Below, piece by piece: positions 38,627-47,070 of a DNA stretch of 64,000 nucleotides. Under the pieces are notes generated by a model, which worked only from the letters and a program-made list of their open reading frames with translations, was not told where the DNA came from and did no database searches. Origin of the DNA: Lewinellaceae bacterium (GTDB lineage: Bacteria; Bacteroidota; Bacteroidia; Chitinophagales; Saprospiraceae); the NCBI GenBank assembly GCA_016712415.1, contig JADJRC010000047.1:103009-167008 (forward strand). Reading direction: 5' to 3'. Each line of letters begins with the position of its first letter. The stretch's first letter is position 1. Both the position numbers and the translations under genes were made by a program.

Positions 38627-38677
38627 TTGAAAATCAATGTGTTGTCGGTTTTTGCAAACCAAATTACTTTGAGTATA
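38627..38677 (+). promoter_or_regulatory. Upstream element shared with 12851-12909
   Basis: Contains TTGA-AAA-TCAA, then TTTTTG, CAAACCAAATTACTTTGAG and TATA. TTTG-N19-TATA has Bacteroidota promoter spacing. The block matches the minus-strand element upstream of galE almost base for base. It ends 14 nt before the SH3 lipoprotein ATG. Confidence 0.45.
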
Positions 38678-38690
38678 AAACGCTTTATCT

Positions 38691-39875
38691 ATGAGAAGCC
38701 CCCATCTGTTGTTGCTAGTTTGCATTCCGGCAATATTGATTATTGCCTGTAAGCAAAATACCAAACAGCCCGATACCACCCCGGTAGTAACCCCCGCCAG
38801 GCAGGAAAAGCCGGAAATGATTCTGTATGCAGCTACCGTCGACAAATTGAACCTGCGCGACCAGCCGAATCGAAACGGAAAGGTGCTCACCCAGGTCGCA
38901 GAAGGCACACTCTTGGAAGGAACAGGCGAATCGTCGGATATAAAAGAGGAGGTCATCCTCAGGGGCATTTCGTACAACGAACCTTACTTGAAAATCAGTG
39001 CTGTTGCCGGGGCGCCGCAGGCAGGCTGGGCTTACGGCGCTGCTTTGCAGCCCGTATATTCCGGCAAGAGAGATGACGGCCCCGATCAGGGCAAAATAAC
39101 TCAGCTCACCGCATTACTTAATTCGCTGGATACCAAAGAAATGAGTAGTGGAAAAAAAGCGTGGGACTTTGTCATCACTGCTTTTTCCAATGAAAAAAAT
39201 GCCACTGCCGACGCCGCTTTCATTTTGTTGCAGCAGTTCCTTTTCCGGATGGAACGGGAAGGAGAATACTATGTGCAGACCGAAAAGATCAAATGGACCG
39301 ATGAGGATTTCCAGGCAGTATCAGACGGGAAATTTGACCTGAACAAATACACGCTCACGCGCAAACTGGCAGAGAATGGGTTCAGCCTTGCGATGGGAGA
39401 GGGTATGATTTTCCCGGTAGTGGACTGGAGAAGGTTGCGGGACTTTTTTGCGCCCAGGGCCAGTCCGGAAATGAAATCCTATATCGACCAGGAATTGATA
39501 GAGGAGACCGAGCAGGTCTGGGACGATGGCGGCATTATCGTTTCGCTTGAGGATCTGGCTGATCGCGCGGTATTTTGGGAGAAATTCTCAAATGAGCATC
39601 CCTATTTTCCCCTGATCGGCCAGGTAAAAGAGTCTGCCCGGTGGATGCGGCTCGTGCTGGTAAACGGCGCCGACAATACCCCTTCCTTCAATTATGAAGA
39701 CCAAAGTATAGCGCCGGACTTCCGGAAAGTATGGGCCTATATAACCCAAAAATATCCGGGAACCGAACTGGCGAAAGTCTGCGAAGAAATATCCGGCCTA
39801 TGCGCTGCCGAGGGCTGGAAAAGAACAAAAAAAGTGGAAGACTGGCAGACGGCATTTGCCAATCGCTACGAATGA
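38691..39875 (+). CDS. SH3-domain lipoprotein
   Basis: 394 aa. Lipoprotein signal with the lipobox LIIAC (Cys at about 20) followed by a Pro/Thr-rich linker. Residues ~47-120 fit a bacterial SH3 (SH3_3) domain: LNLRDQPNRNGKVLTQVAEGTLL is its typical start (shown here in two parts, LNLRDQPNRNGK and VLTQVAEGTLL). The remaining ~270 residues are unfamiliar, helical, without catalytic signature. Probably an envelope protein binding cell wall. A promoter-like element shared with the galE region lies just upstream. Confidence 0.65.
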   Translation: MRSPHLLLLVCIPAILIIACKQNTKQPDTTPVVTPARQEKPEMILYAATVDKLNLRDQPNRNGKVLTQVAEGTLLEGTGESSDIKEEVILRGISYNEPYLKISAVAGAPQAGWAYGAALQPVYSGKRDDGPDQGKITQLTALLNSLDTKEMSSGKKAWDFVITAFSNEKNATADAAFILLQQFLFRMEREGEYYVQTEKIKWTDEDFQAVSDGKFDLNKYTLTRKLAENGFSLAMGEGMIFPVVDWRRLRDFFAPRASPEMKSYIDQELIEETEQVWDDGGIIVSLEDLADRAVFWEKFSNEHPYFPLIGQVKESARWMRLVLVNGADNTPSFNYEDQSIAPDFRKVWAYITQKYPGTELAKVCEEISGLCAAEGWKRTKKVEDWQTAFANRYE

Positions 39876-39893
39876 TGACCCTTACACCGGCCG

Positions 39894-40760
39894 TTATTTA
39901 TGCACAAAGGATTCCGCAACACGCAGCAAGTCGCTTGCAGCAGCGGCAACCGGCCAGCCCAAAGCCGCTGCAACCTGCCCGAAAACATCAACCGCCCCAC
40001 CCTGCCGCAAGGCGCTTAGCGCCGCTGCTCCCGCAGACTTGGACAGTTTGCTTCCTGCACTATCTGTCAGCAGCGGATGATGCAAAAAACGTATCGTCAT
40101 AAACGGCTCTTCCTCCAGGCATTCCGCCAAAAATCGCTGGGCAAGGGTTGATGGCTCAAGGTCGATGCCGCGAATGATGTGCGTCGTGTTGAAATACAGG
40201 TCGTCGGCAAGGCTGGCGATCTGATAAGCCGGAAGCCCGTCGCGGCGGCGGACCACAAAATCGGGCATCGGAAATCCCTCAGGCGTTTTGATACGCCAGG
40301 CGACATCCGGATCATCAAGAGTTAAGGATTGGTTGCGAAATTCAGGTGGGTAAAACCCTTCAAACGGCGCCAGGTCGCTGCGCGATTTGCGGCATGCAAA
40401 CAATAATCCGGTTTGTCGAAGTCGTCCCAGCAGGGTTTCATACGTGGACAGGCGCAGGTGCTGCGACCATTGCTGTTCAAAGTCCGCGACTGAACGCGGT
40501 CCTTCATCCCAATTGATGCCGAGCCATTCCAGCGATGAAAAGATATCCTGCACGTATTCCGGCCGCTTCCGGTCGGCGTCAAGGTCGTCGATGCGAAGCA
40601 GCAACGAAGCCCCGGATGCCCGGGCGGCTGTCCAGTTGAGCAGAAAATTCAGGGCATTGCCAGTGTGCAGGTAGCCGGAAGGCGTGGGCGCCAGGCGAAA
40701 GTGGCTACCGGGAGCGACCGTGCGGAGGTAATCAGCGAACTGTTTTCCGAAAGGCGTCAT
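39894..40760 (-). CDS. gluQ: Glutamyl-Q tRNA(Asp) synthetase-like protein
   Basis: 288 aa. A catalytic-core-only class I synthetase of the GluRS type. The HIGH counterpart is PTPSGYLHTGNALNF and the KMSKS counterpart SKLSKSAG near 245. LLLRIDDLDADRKRPEYVQDI is typical of the family (quoted here as LLLRIDDLDADRKRPEY). No anticodon-binding domain is present, as in GluQ/YadB, which charges glutamate onto queuosine of tRNA(Asp). The four-Cys zinc site of E. coli GluQ is reduced to one visible Cys, so zinc binding is doubtful. It converges on the SH3 lipoprotein gene. Confidence 0.8.
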   Translation of the reverse strand: MTPFGKQFADYLRTVAPGSHFRLAPTPSGYLHTGNALNFLLNWTAARASGASLLLRIDDLDADRKRPEYVQDIFSSLEWLGINWDEGPRSVADFEQQWSQHLRLSTYETLLGRLRQTGLLFACRKSRSDLAPFEGFYPPEFRNQSLTLDDPDVAWRIKTPEGFPMPDFVVRRRDGLPAYQIASLADDLYFNTTHIIRGIDLEPSTLAQRFLAECLEEEPFMTIRFLHHPLLTDSAGSKLSKSAGAAALSALRQGGAVDVFGQVAAALGWPVAAAASDLLRVAESFVHK

Positions 40761-40768
40761 GCCGCGCC

Positions 40769-41638
40769 TTATTTTTGTTGTTGTTCAAACTGCTTGATAA
40801 TCTCTTCCGCCGGCATGCCGAGGTATTTCAGGGCGTTTTGTGCATCGTCGGCATAATCGGGATCCTGCGGGTAACGCTGCAGAAACAATTCATAGGTCGA
40901 ACTGGCCTTATCGAGTTGTTTCAGGTCGTTTTCATATATAAAAGCCATCATAAAGAGCGCAGTAGGCGCCTTGGGATGTTGCGGTATTTTTTCGCCGACT
41001 TTGTAATACAGTTGAATGGCTTTGTTGGGGTTGCCGACGGATTTTGCCAGTCCGGCAGCCTTTAGCAGCAAATCCACGCTTTTATCCAGTTGTGATGACT
41101 GTACCAGGGCAGCGTAACCCTCAGCCACCTCGATGAATACATCTGCCTTGTTCTTGTCCTTTACAATTGCGCCGCCCATTTCCTTGTCCAGCGCCACCAG
41201 GCTTGAGTCGATCCAGGCTGTGTTTTGGTCCAGGTTGGCGTGCATCAGGTCAATATCATCCGGATTTTTTGACAAATCCGGCGTCGATTTATACTGGTAG
41301 GCATTCCATATCCGGGTCAGTTGCGTCATTGGCGCGACCAGGTTCTGTCCCTTGCCATGATCCTTCAGCGCTTCGTTGAGCCAGCGCACGGCGTTCAGGG
41401 GGTCGTTGCTGCGTGTAAACCTGAGTTCTGCCGCCTTACTCAGGTACTGTATGTTGGCGGCACGGTTATCGGGATGCGCCTTTACTGCCGCCAGGTACAG
41501 GTCGACCAGCGAATCGGCTGTGCCTTTGGAATAGGAAGCGGCCAGCGCCTGTTCAAGGGCGGGTATTTTATCGACCGGGTCGTTTTTGCAGGCGCCGAAA
41601 GCAAGAGACAGGAGCGTAAAAAAAAGCAGTTTTCTCAT
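40769..41638 (-). CDS. TPR-repeat lipoprotein
   Basis: 289 aa. Lipoprotein signal with LAFGAC (Cys at about 17). The mature part is helical with TPR-like repeats, clearest near the C-terminus: PNKAIQLYYKVGEKIPQHPK, then ALFMMAFIYENDLKQLDKAS and TYELFLQRYPQDPDYADDA. This resembles the BamD/YbgF class of envelope TPR proteins. Its stop is 8 bases before the gluQ start and purM lies upstream, so the three may be co-transcribed. A partner is not evident. Confidence 0.7.
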   Translation of the reverse strand: MRKLLFFTLLSLAFGACKNDPVDKIPALEQALAASYSKGTADSLVDLYLAAVKAHPDNRAANIQYLSKAAELRFTRSNDPLNAVRWLNEALKDHGKGQNLVAPMTQLTRIWNAYQYKSTPDLSKNPDDIDLMHANLDQNTAWIDSSLVALDKEMGGAIVKDKNKADVFIEVAEGYAALVQSSQLDKSVDLLLKAAGLAKSVGNPNKAIQLYYKVGEKIPQHPKAPTALFMMAFIYENDLKQLDKASSTYELFLQRYPQDPDYADDAQNALKYLGMPAEEIIKQFEQQQK

Positions 41639-41653
41639 AATGCTTTGAGTTTA

Positions 41654-42837
41654 TCAGTGATATTCGAACTTTCCAAAAGGGCTTTTCACCGTCACCTGCT
41701 CGCCGGTCGCGCGTTTTACTTTGCCGATTATGCGCGCTTCGATCTCGAATTTTTCGGCGATAGCCATTATACTGTCGGCATAGCGACCCGGCAGGTATAT
41801 TTCCATGCGGTGACCCATATTGAACACCTGGTACATTTCGCGCCAGTCCGTTCCGCTGCTTTCCTGAATCAGGCGAAATAACGGCGGAAGATCAAAAAGG
41901 TTGTCTTTTATGACGTGAACGTCTTTCACAAATTTGAGCACCTTGGTTTGACCGCCGCCAGTCACATGGATCAAGCCGTGAATTTTTTTGCGGTAGGCCG
42001 CCAGTATCTCCCGCAATACCGGCAGGTACGTGCGGGTGGGCGACAAAATCAGTTTGCCTGCGGATACAGGCTGCGGGACGGCGTCGATATTGACGGTATC
42101 GGTCAGCAGGTGCTTGCCTGTGTATACGACTTCAGGCGGCAGGTTGGGGTCGAAACTTTCGGGGTATTTTTCGCATATACATTCGACAGTACATCGTGTC
42201 GCGCGGCGGTCAGGCCGTTGCTGCCCATGCCGCCATTGTATACATCTTCATAAATAGCCTTGCCGAAGGACGCCAGGCCGACAACAACATCGCCCGGACG
42301 AATATGGCTTACCATGACTTCACTGCGTTTCATGCGGGCGAAAGCGGTTACGCCAACATCAATGGTGCGTACGATATCGCCCACGTCGGCCGTTTCCCCG
42401 CCGGCGAGGTGCAGGTCGACGCCATGGTCGCGCATTTTTTCCACAAAATCCGACGTACCGCGGATCACGGCGGCAATAACCTCACCGGGTACCAGGGTTT
42501 TGTTCCTTCCGATGGTGCTGCTCAGCAGAATATTGTCCGTGCATCCCACACAGGCCATATCGTCCAGGTTCATGACGATGGCATCCTGGGCTACGCCGGG
42601 CCATACGGAAAGGTCGCCTGTTTCGCGCCAGTAAAGGTAGGCCAGGCTTGTTTTGGTACCTGCCGTATCGGCGTGCAGCAGGTTGCAGAAGCGGTCATTA
42701 CCGGCTGCCAGGTCGGGAAGAATTTTACAGAAGGCATTGGGATACAAGCCTTTGTCCAGGTGTTTGATGGCGGCATGCACTTCTTCCTTGGAAGCGGATA
42801 CGCCGCGTTGATCGTATTTCAGGTTATGTGTAGCCAA
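41654..42837 (-). CDS. purM: Phosphoribosylformylglycinamidine cyclo-ligase (AIR synthetase), frameshifted
   Basis: The N-terminal part (from MATHNLKYDQRGVSASKEEV, with GVAQDAIVMNLDDMACVG and LAGGETADVGDIV) reads in frame to 42170. The remainder (KYPESFDPNLPPEVVYTGKH, then HVTGGGQTKVLKF and YQVFNMGHRMEIYL) continues in another frame. Adding one base to the T5 run at 42167-42171 (A6 on the coding strand) restores a full 394-aa purM. The enzyme closes the imidazole ring in purine synthesis using ATP. It is an essential-pathway gene with both halves conserved, so the break is probably a sequencing indel. Confidence 0.88.
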
Positions 42838-42899
42838 ATCAATATTGTATTGGAGTTGTCAGCCGGGGCGGTATGGCTTCAAGCCCCGACTAAAACCTC

Positions 42900-44111
42900 T
42901 TATTTTTCCCAGGAACGAAACTGCACGGAACGGTCGTAAATATGGTATAAAATGGCTTTATCGAGGTCGTTAAAGGTTGTATCCCGTCGGGCCATAACGA
43001 TTGCGGCTGTTTCGCAGGCATCTGCAAACTTGTAAGTGCGGTATCCGCCGCCGTCGCCACCCCAGGCAAAGTCGGGAATAAAGTTACGGAGGAATCCGGC
43101 GCCAAATACGTTGGCAAAAACGCCGACGACCGTGCCTGTATTGAACATGGTATTGATCCCGCACTTGGCGTGATCGCCCATAATCAGTCCGACAAATTGC
43201 TGGCCGGTTTTTTCAAAGCGCTCCGTGGCATAATCCCAGAGTTTGACCTCGCCGTAGTTGTTTTTCAGGTTGGAATTGTTGGTATCAGCGCCGATGTTGC
43301 ACCACTCGCCGAGAACGGCGTCTCCAAGAAAACCGTCATGGGCTTTATTTGAGTTGCCCATGAGGATGGAGCGGGTCACCTCGCCGCCGACCCTGCATCC
43401 GGGTCCGATGGTGGTGGGTCCGTATATCCGGGCGCCCATTTTTACGATCGCGCCGGCGCCTATGGCAACAGGACCACGCAGCATGGAGCCTTCCATGATT
43501 TCGGCGTCTTTACCGATGTAGATGGGGCCGGCAGTGACGTTCAGCGTGCAACATTCCATCTTTACCCCTTCTTCCAAAAAAAGGTTTTGCGGCGGGCCGA
43601 CAACCCGGTTGGAATCCGACACGGGTTTTGACTTCTTGCCGTTTGTCAGCAAGGCAAAATCGTCGGCTATGGCCTGTTTGCCCAGCAAGGTCAGTTCCCA
43701 CAGGTGATTAATATGCGTAACCTTTATGTTTTCATCAAGGTCGGTGCCTTGCAGGGAGTGTATTTCTTCATCCTCGATCAGGTGTTCGAACTGCACCTCG
43801 TTCAGCCTGGCTGCAACGAGGTCGCCATTGAGCAGCAGCGCTTCATTGGAGCCGAGCTCCGCAATTCTGCGGCAGAGTTGTTCGGTGGGCAGGATACCCG
43901 CATTCACGATAATATTTTCCTCTTCGATCCGGATCGGGTATTTTTCCTGGAGATATTCCTGGGTGATATAGGAAGCCGTACCTTTTAACAGGCGTTCCCA
44001 TTTTTCGCGAAGGGTAAGGATACCGATACGCAATTCGCCCATGGGGCGCGTTGCAGTCAGGGGCAGCAGGTGATTCCTCGCGTCGCTGTCGAAGAGGATG
44101 ATGTTCAACAT
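42900..44111 (-). CDS. GlmU-like putative sugar nucleotidyltransferase with left-handed beta-helix
   Basis: 403 aa from the ATG at 44111; the upstream extension to 44183 covers the terminator and is not coding. N-terminal half resembles a nucleotidyltransferase Rossmann domain (MLNIILFDSDARNHLLPLT, then LTATRPMGELRIG) but lacks the classical G-x-G-T-R-M-x-P loop, so catalysis is uncertain. From about 200 on, hexapeptide repeats (IGKDAEIMEGSMLRGPVAIG, GAGAIVKMGARIYGPTTIG) form a left-handed beta-helix as in GlmU acyltransferase halves. The family is a common Bacteroidota gene of unproven substrate. Confidence 0.75.
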   Translation of the reverse strand: MLNIILFDSDARNHLLPLTATRPMGELRIGILTLREKWERLLKGTASYITQEYLQEKYPIRIEEENIIVNAGILPTEQLCRRIAELGSNEALLLNGDLVAARLNEVQFEHLIEDEEIHSLQGTDLDENIKVTHINHLWELTLLGKQAIADDFALLTNGKKSKPVSDSNRVVGPPQNLFLEEGVKMECCTLNVTAGPIYIGKDAEIMEGSMLRGPVAIGAGAIVKMGARIYGPTTIGPGCRVGGEVTRSILMGNSNKAHDGFLGDAVLGEWCNIGADTNNSNLKNNYGEVKLWDYATERFEKTGQQFVGLIMGDHAKCGINTMFNTGTVVGVFANVFGAGFLRNFIPDFAWGGDGGGYRTYKFADACETAAIVMARRDTTFNDLDKAILYHIYDRSVQFRSWEK

Positions 44112-44155
44112 GTTAGATTTGGTAATCCGTGTGGTAAAATGCAAATTTGACAAAT

Positions 44156-44193
44156 AAAAAAGTCCCAACGTGCAGGGAGCCATCGGGACTTTT
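44156..44193 (-). terminator. Terminator of rpmE
   Basis: AAAAGTCCC and GGGACTTTT form a 9-bp stem; the minus-strand transcript ends in a T-rich run. It lies between the rpmE stop and the sugar nucleotidyltransferase start. Confidence 0.7.
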
Positions 44194-44215
44194 CAAAAAT
44201 CGCGCCTTGCGCAAG

Positions 44216-44470
44216 TTATTTGGCAAATTTTGCAAATTTTTTGTTGAATTTGTCAATACGGCCTGCCGTATCCACGAATTTCATTTTACCGGTGAAGAAC
44301 GGATGGCTGTAGGCCGAAATTTCCATTTTCACGAGCGGGTACTCCTTGCCATCTTCCCAAGTGGTGGTATCCTTGGTACTTACGCAGGATTTGCCCAAAA
44401 ATGCATCGTCCGTTGAAATGTCTTTGAACACAACGAAGCGATAATTTGCGGGATGAATATCTTTTTTCAT
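44216..44470 (-). CDS. rpmE2: 50S ribosomal protein L31 type B
   Basis: 84 aa. [19 protein letters not shown] and [20 protein letters not shown] (here [15 protein letters not shown]) are the L31 signature. The N-terminal zinc-binding cysteines of type A L31 are absent, so this is the zinc-independent type B form with the extra C-terminal loop. It has its own terminator and a TACATTTG box on the minus strand at 44524-44531, so it appears monocistronic. Confidence 0.95.
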   Translation of the reverse strand: MKKDIHPANYRFVVFKDISTDDAFLGKSCVSTKDTTTWEDGKEYPLVKMEISAYSHPFFTGKMKFVDTAGRIDKFNKKFAKFAK

Positions 44471-44523
44471 ATTGTTATTTTACTAAAATGTGTTGCAAAA
44501 CCGTGTTTTCACAATTCGAGCCG

Positions 44524-44531
44524 CAAATGTA
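44524..44531 (-). promoter_or_regulatory. -7 box (TACATTTG) of rpmE2
   Basis: Minus-strand match to TAnnTTTG, 54 nt before the ATG at 44470, in the gap between coaE and rpmE2. Confidence 0.4.
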
Positions 44532-44574
44532 GCACCTATCGGGACTGTTTTCAAAACATTTTTCGGAAAAAGTA

Positions 44575-45207
44575 TCAGGTATTTTGGGCTTCCTGCAACA
44601 GACTGCGGTGTATTTGCCAAACCTGCGGCACAAGCATACGGGCGCCGTCGTTGTCAATAACGAAATCCGCCATCTTTATTTTTTCCGATTCCGGCAACTG
44701 GTGTTGCATCCGCGCGCGCACCTGCGCTTCCGTAAGGCGGTCGCGTTCGACAACGCGTTCCAGACGCAGTTGCTCCGGCGCCGTCACCACGATGAGCCGG
44801 TCGAGCGACCGGTGGCTGCCGCTTTCGATCATGAGGGCGGCTTCTCTTATGGTATACGGAATGTTCAGCGTAGCCTGTTGCCGATGCCATTCCAGGCTGT
44901 GTTGCTCTACGGCCGGATGAACAAGCGCATTGAGCGCGGCGAGTTTGGAGGCGTCTGAAAATGCGATGCCGGCCACATACGGGCGGTTGTACTCCCCCGT
45001 CGCAGTGTAGGCCTGCTCGCCAAAGATATCAAGGATGCCCTGTTTCAGTTTCGGATCGTTGTTTGTCAGCCATTTAGCCCATATGTCGGCATTGTAAACC
45101 GGGGCGCCCAAAGCGGCAAACATGAGGCATACGGTGCTTTTTCCGCTGCCAATTCCGCCCGTAACTCCCACACGAAGGCATTTTGTATATGTCAAACTAT
45201 CCGGCAT
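44575..45207 (-). CDS. coaE: Dephospho-CoA kinase
   Basis: 210 aa. Last step of coenzyme A synthesis: phosphorylation of the 3'-OH of dephospho-CoA. P-loop VGVTGGIGSGKST near 13-25, the substrate-binding VYNADIWAKWL (DAD-like) near 38, and ALVHPAVEQ in the CoA-binding insert. Starts 8 bases after the crtY stop, so the two are probably on one transcript despite unrelated functions. Confidence 0.95.
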   Translation of the reverse strand: MPDSLTYTKCLRVGVTGGIGSGKSTVCLMFAALGAPVYNADIWAKWLTNNDPKLKQGILDIFGEQAYTATGEYNRPYVAGIAFSDASKLAALNALVHPAVEQHSLEWHRQQATLNIPYTIREAALMIESGSHRSLDRLIVVTAPEQLRLERVVERDRLTEAQVRARMQHQLPESEKIKMADFVIDNDGARMLVPQVWQIHRSLLQEAQNT

Positions 45208-45215
45208 CTGTATGG

Positions 45216-46436
45216 TCAGATATATGGTAAAACAGGTAATTGCTTCAGCGCTGTTTTTAAAAACGGCCAGGTCGGTGGCGCCTGCAAGAGCCGAAGATCG
45301 TCGGCAAAGGTAGACTCTTCATCCAGGAAACGGAATACCAGTTGGGGCGGCAGTTGGCGGAATAACCCGGAAAAAAAGGCTTTCCCGCCTACCGATTGGT
45401 CCCGCAAAACACGCAGCATGACGGAATCGTAAAAACGAAAACGCCATGCTGCGCGCAACACAGCGGGGTCTGGCGCACCGTTTTGTTCCCATGCATCCGC
45501 AAACGCGCGCAACTTGCGCTGTGTCCGTTTGAAGGCATAACCGCTCGAGGCTTTGACAAAGCCGCCTGCCGTGCCGATATGAATGACCTTCCCTTCCGAA
45601 ACCGGTGTAAATGGATAATCCGTCATAGGGATGACGCCAAATTCTGAATCTTCGATGCGAAATGTTTCAATCTTCAAAAACTCGCGGATATACCGGTTCA
45701 AGGCGGCATCGTAAACGCCGGCGGGGCATAAGGCAGGGGAAAACACCGTAAACTCGACCAGCGCCCGGGTTTCGGTGAGCGGCAACACGTACACAAACCG
45801 CGTCTCACCTTCCTGTTCGAGCCGGTAATCCATAAAGGTCATAATACCCGGGTCGAAAGCGGGCGACGGCGTCTCGATCAGCCAGCCTTTAAAGTGCTGC
45901 AATAGTCTTGTGAAATCGTGTTCAGGTCCGGCCGGGTTGCCGGAAATGGAAAATGGCGGATTGGGGTATTCTGCATTTGCAGCAGGTAAAACCGGTATTT
46001 TCGTAAACGCAGAATTGAATACCCGCTGACCCTGAAAATCGCCCCTGTCTGTTTTGACCGTACCGGAAACGGCATCTATTTCCAGAATATTCGCTGTAAT
46101 TCGGTGTATGTCGGGGTGTTTTGCCATTTCCGATTTTGCCCAGGCGTAAAAATCCAGTCCACGCACCATATGGTACCGGTACGGTGCAATATCCAGGACG
46201 CGTTCTATCTGATCGCCGAAAAACAGGCACTTTTCCCACGATTTGAACACAACCGGTGGCAAAGGCTCGTCTCCGGTCGCCCAGAAACACCAGGTTCGGT
46301 CGTTTCTGTCTTTTTCATCACGATCGATCACCAGTATCTTTTTGCCCAGAAAGAAAGGCCTGCCGGCACATTCCAGTGCCAGGGTAAGTCCCGATAAACC
46401 GCCGCCGGCAAAAATGAGGTCGTATTGTTGCGTCAT
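45216..46436 (-). CDS. crtY: Lycopene beta-cyclase family protein
   Basis: 406 aa flavoprotein. N-terminal dinucleotide motif FAGGGLSGLTLALE, then DRDEKDRNDRTWCFW, where the RTWCFW block is typical of CrtY-type cyclases. Later motifs MDYRLEQEGETRFVYVLPLT and GTAGGFVKASSGYAFKRT also match. It cyclises the ends of lycopene to beta-rings with a reduced flavin, in carotenoid synthesis at the membrane. No crtB/crtI is in the window. It sits between a c-type cytochrome gene and coaE. Confidence 0.88.
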   Translation of the reverse strand: MTQQYDLIFAGGGLSGLTLALECAGRPFFLGKKILVIDRDEKDRNDRTWCFWATGDEPLPPVVFKSWEKCLFFGDQIERVLDIAPYRYHMVRGLDFYAWAKSEMAKHPDIHRITANILEIDAVSGTVKTDRGDFQGQRVFNSAFTKIPVLPAANAEYPNPPFSISGNPAGPEHDFTRLLQHFKGWLIETPSPAFDPGIMTFMDYRLEQEGETRFVYVLPLTETRALVEFTVFSPALCPAGVYDAALNRYIREFLKIETFRIEDSEFGVIPMTDYPFTPVSEGKVIHIGTAGGFVKASSGYAFKRTQRKLRAFADAWEQNGAPDPAVLRAAWRFRFYDSVMLRVLRDQSVGGKAFFSGLFRQLPPQLVFRFLDEESTFADDLRLLQAPPTWPFLKTALKQLPVLPYI

Positions 46437-46489
46437 AACAGACCGAAGAACACAAATATCGCCTTACAGGTTGAGTGGACCGGTTTGTT

Positions 46490-46958
46490 TTAATTTTTAC
46501 GCCGGGCCGGCTTTAGCGCTCCGCGGTGACAGGTAAAACAATTCACCCCCGGCCTTTCGCTTTTCAGCCCTTTTATTTCCCGAAGCGCAGCATTGACCTG
46601 CTCTCCCAGGTCGACCATCTTTCGGGCGATCCCTTTTTCCCGCTTTTCGTCAGAAGGCCATTCGCCCGTGACATGGCAATGATCGCAACTTACCCCAAGC
46701 GCCTCGCTCCATTTTACCATGGCAAAAACGAGATTTTCCGCAGGAAAACCGCCCAGAACTTTAAGATTCTCGAAGACCGAATCCACAGGCGCCTTTTCTC
46801 TGCCTTTAATTGCCAGCATTACCCGATCGGCATATTTTGCACGGTCGGCCGATAATGGATCCCCGGGATTCAGCCGTGGTGCGGGTTGACTTGGGCGCGC
46901 ATTTTACCAATACCAGGAGAAGGATTATCATAAAAGAAAATGTTAGGGTCGTTTTCAT
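46490..46958 (-). CDS. c-type cytochrome lipoprotein related to photosynthetic reaction-centre cytochrome subunit, frameshifted
   Basis: From the ATG at 46958 the peptide MKTTLTFSFMIILLLVLVKC is a lipoprotein signal; after about 31 residues the frame changes at a G4 run (46859-46862 region), and the rest starts DPLSADRAKYADRVMLAIKG. Removing one G gives a continuous protein of ~155 aa. The C-terminal part has LGVSCDHCHVTGEW and VNCFTCHRG, two CxxCH heme sites spaced as in the reaction-centre cytochrome family (PF02276), which in non-phototrophs occurs as small electron-transfer proteins. It probably sits on the membrane facing the periplasm. The internal ATG at 46819 gives a protein without signal, which is unlikely for a c-type cytochrome. 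Confidence 0.7.
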
Positions 46959-47035
46959 CGCGATAAAGTTTCGTTAATCTGGTGAAAGGTAATGCCTGCT
47001 GCCGGCTGCGGTGAAGATTATTCCGTTTTGTCCAC

Positions 47036-47043
47036 TAAATTTG
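47036..47043 (+). promoter_or_regulatory. -7 box (TAAATTTG) of the DUF6340-like gene
   Basis: Match to TAnnTTTG 27 nt before the ATG at 47071. Confidence 0.4.
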
Positions 47044-47070
47044 TCGCCCTAATCAAACATCTGCCATCCT

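Noticed and set aside
41654..42837. Programmed ribosomal frameshift in purM
   Set aside because: The A5 run is not a typical slippery heptamer, no stimulatory structure is evident, and similar one-base breaks occur in unrelated genes of the window.
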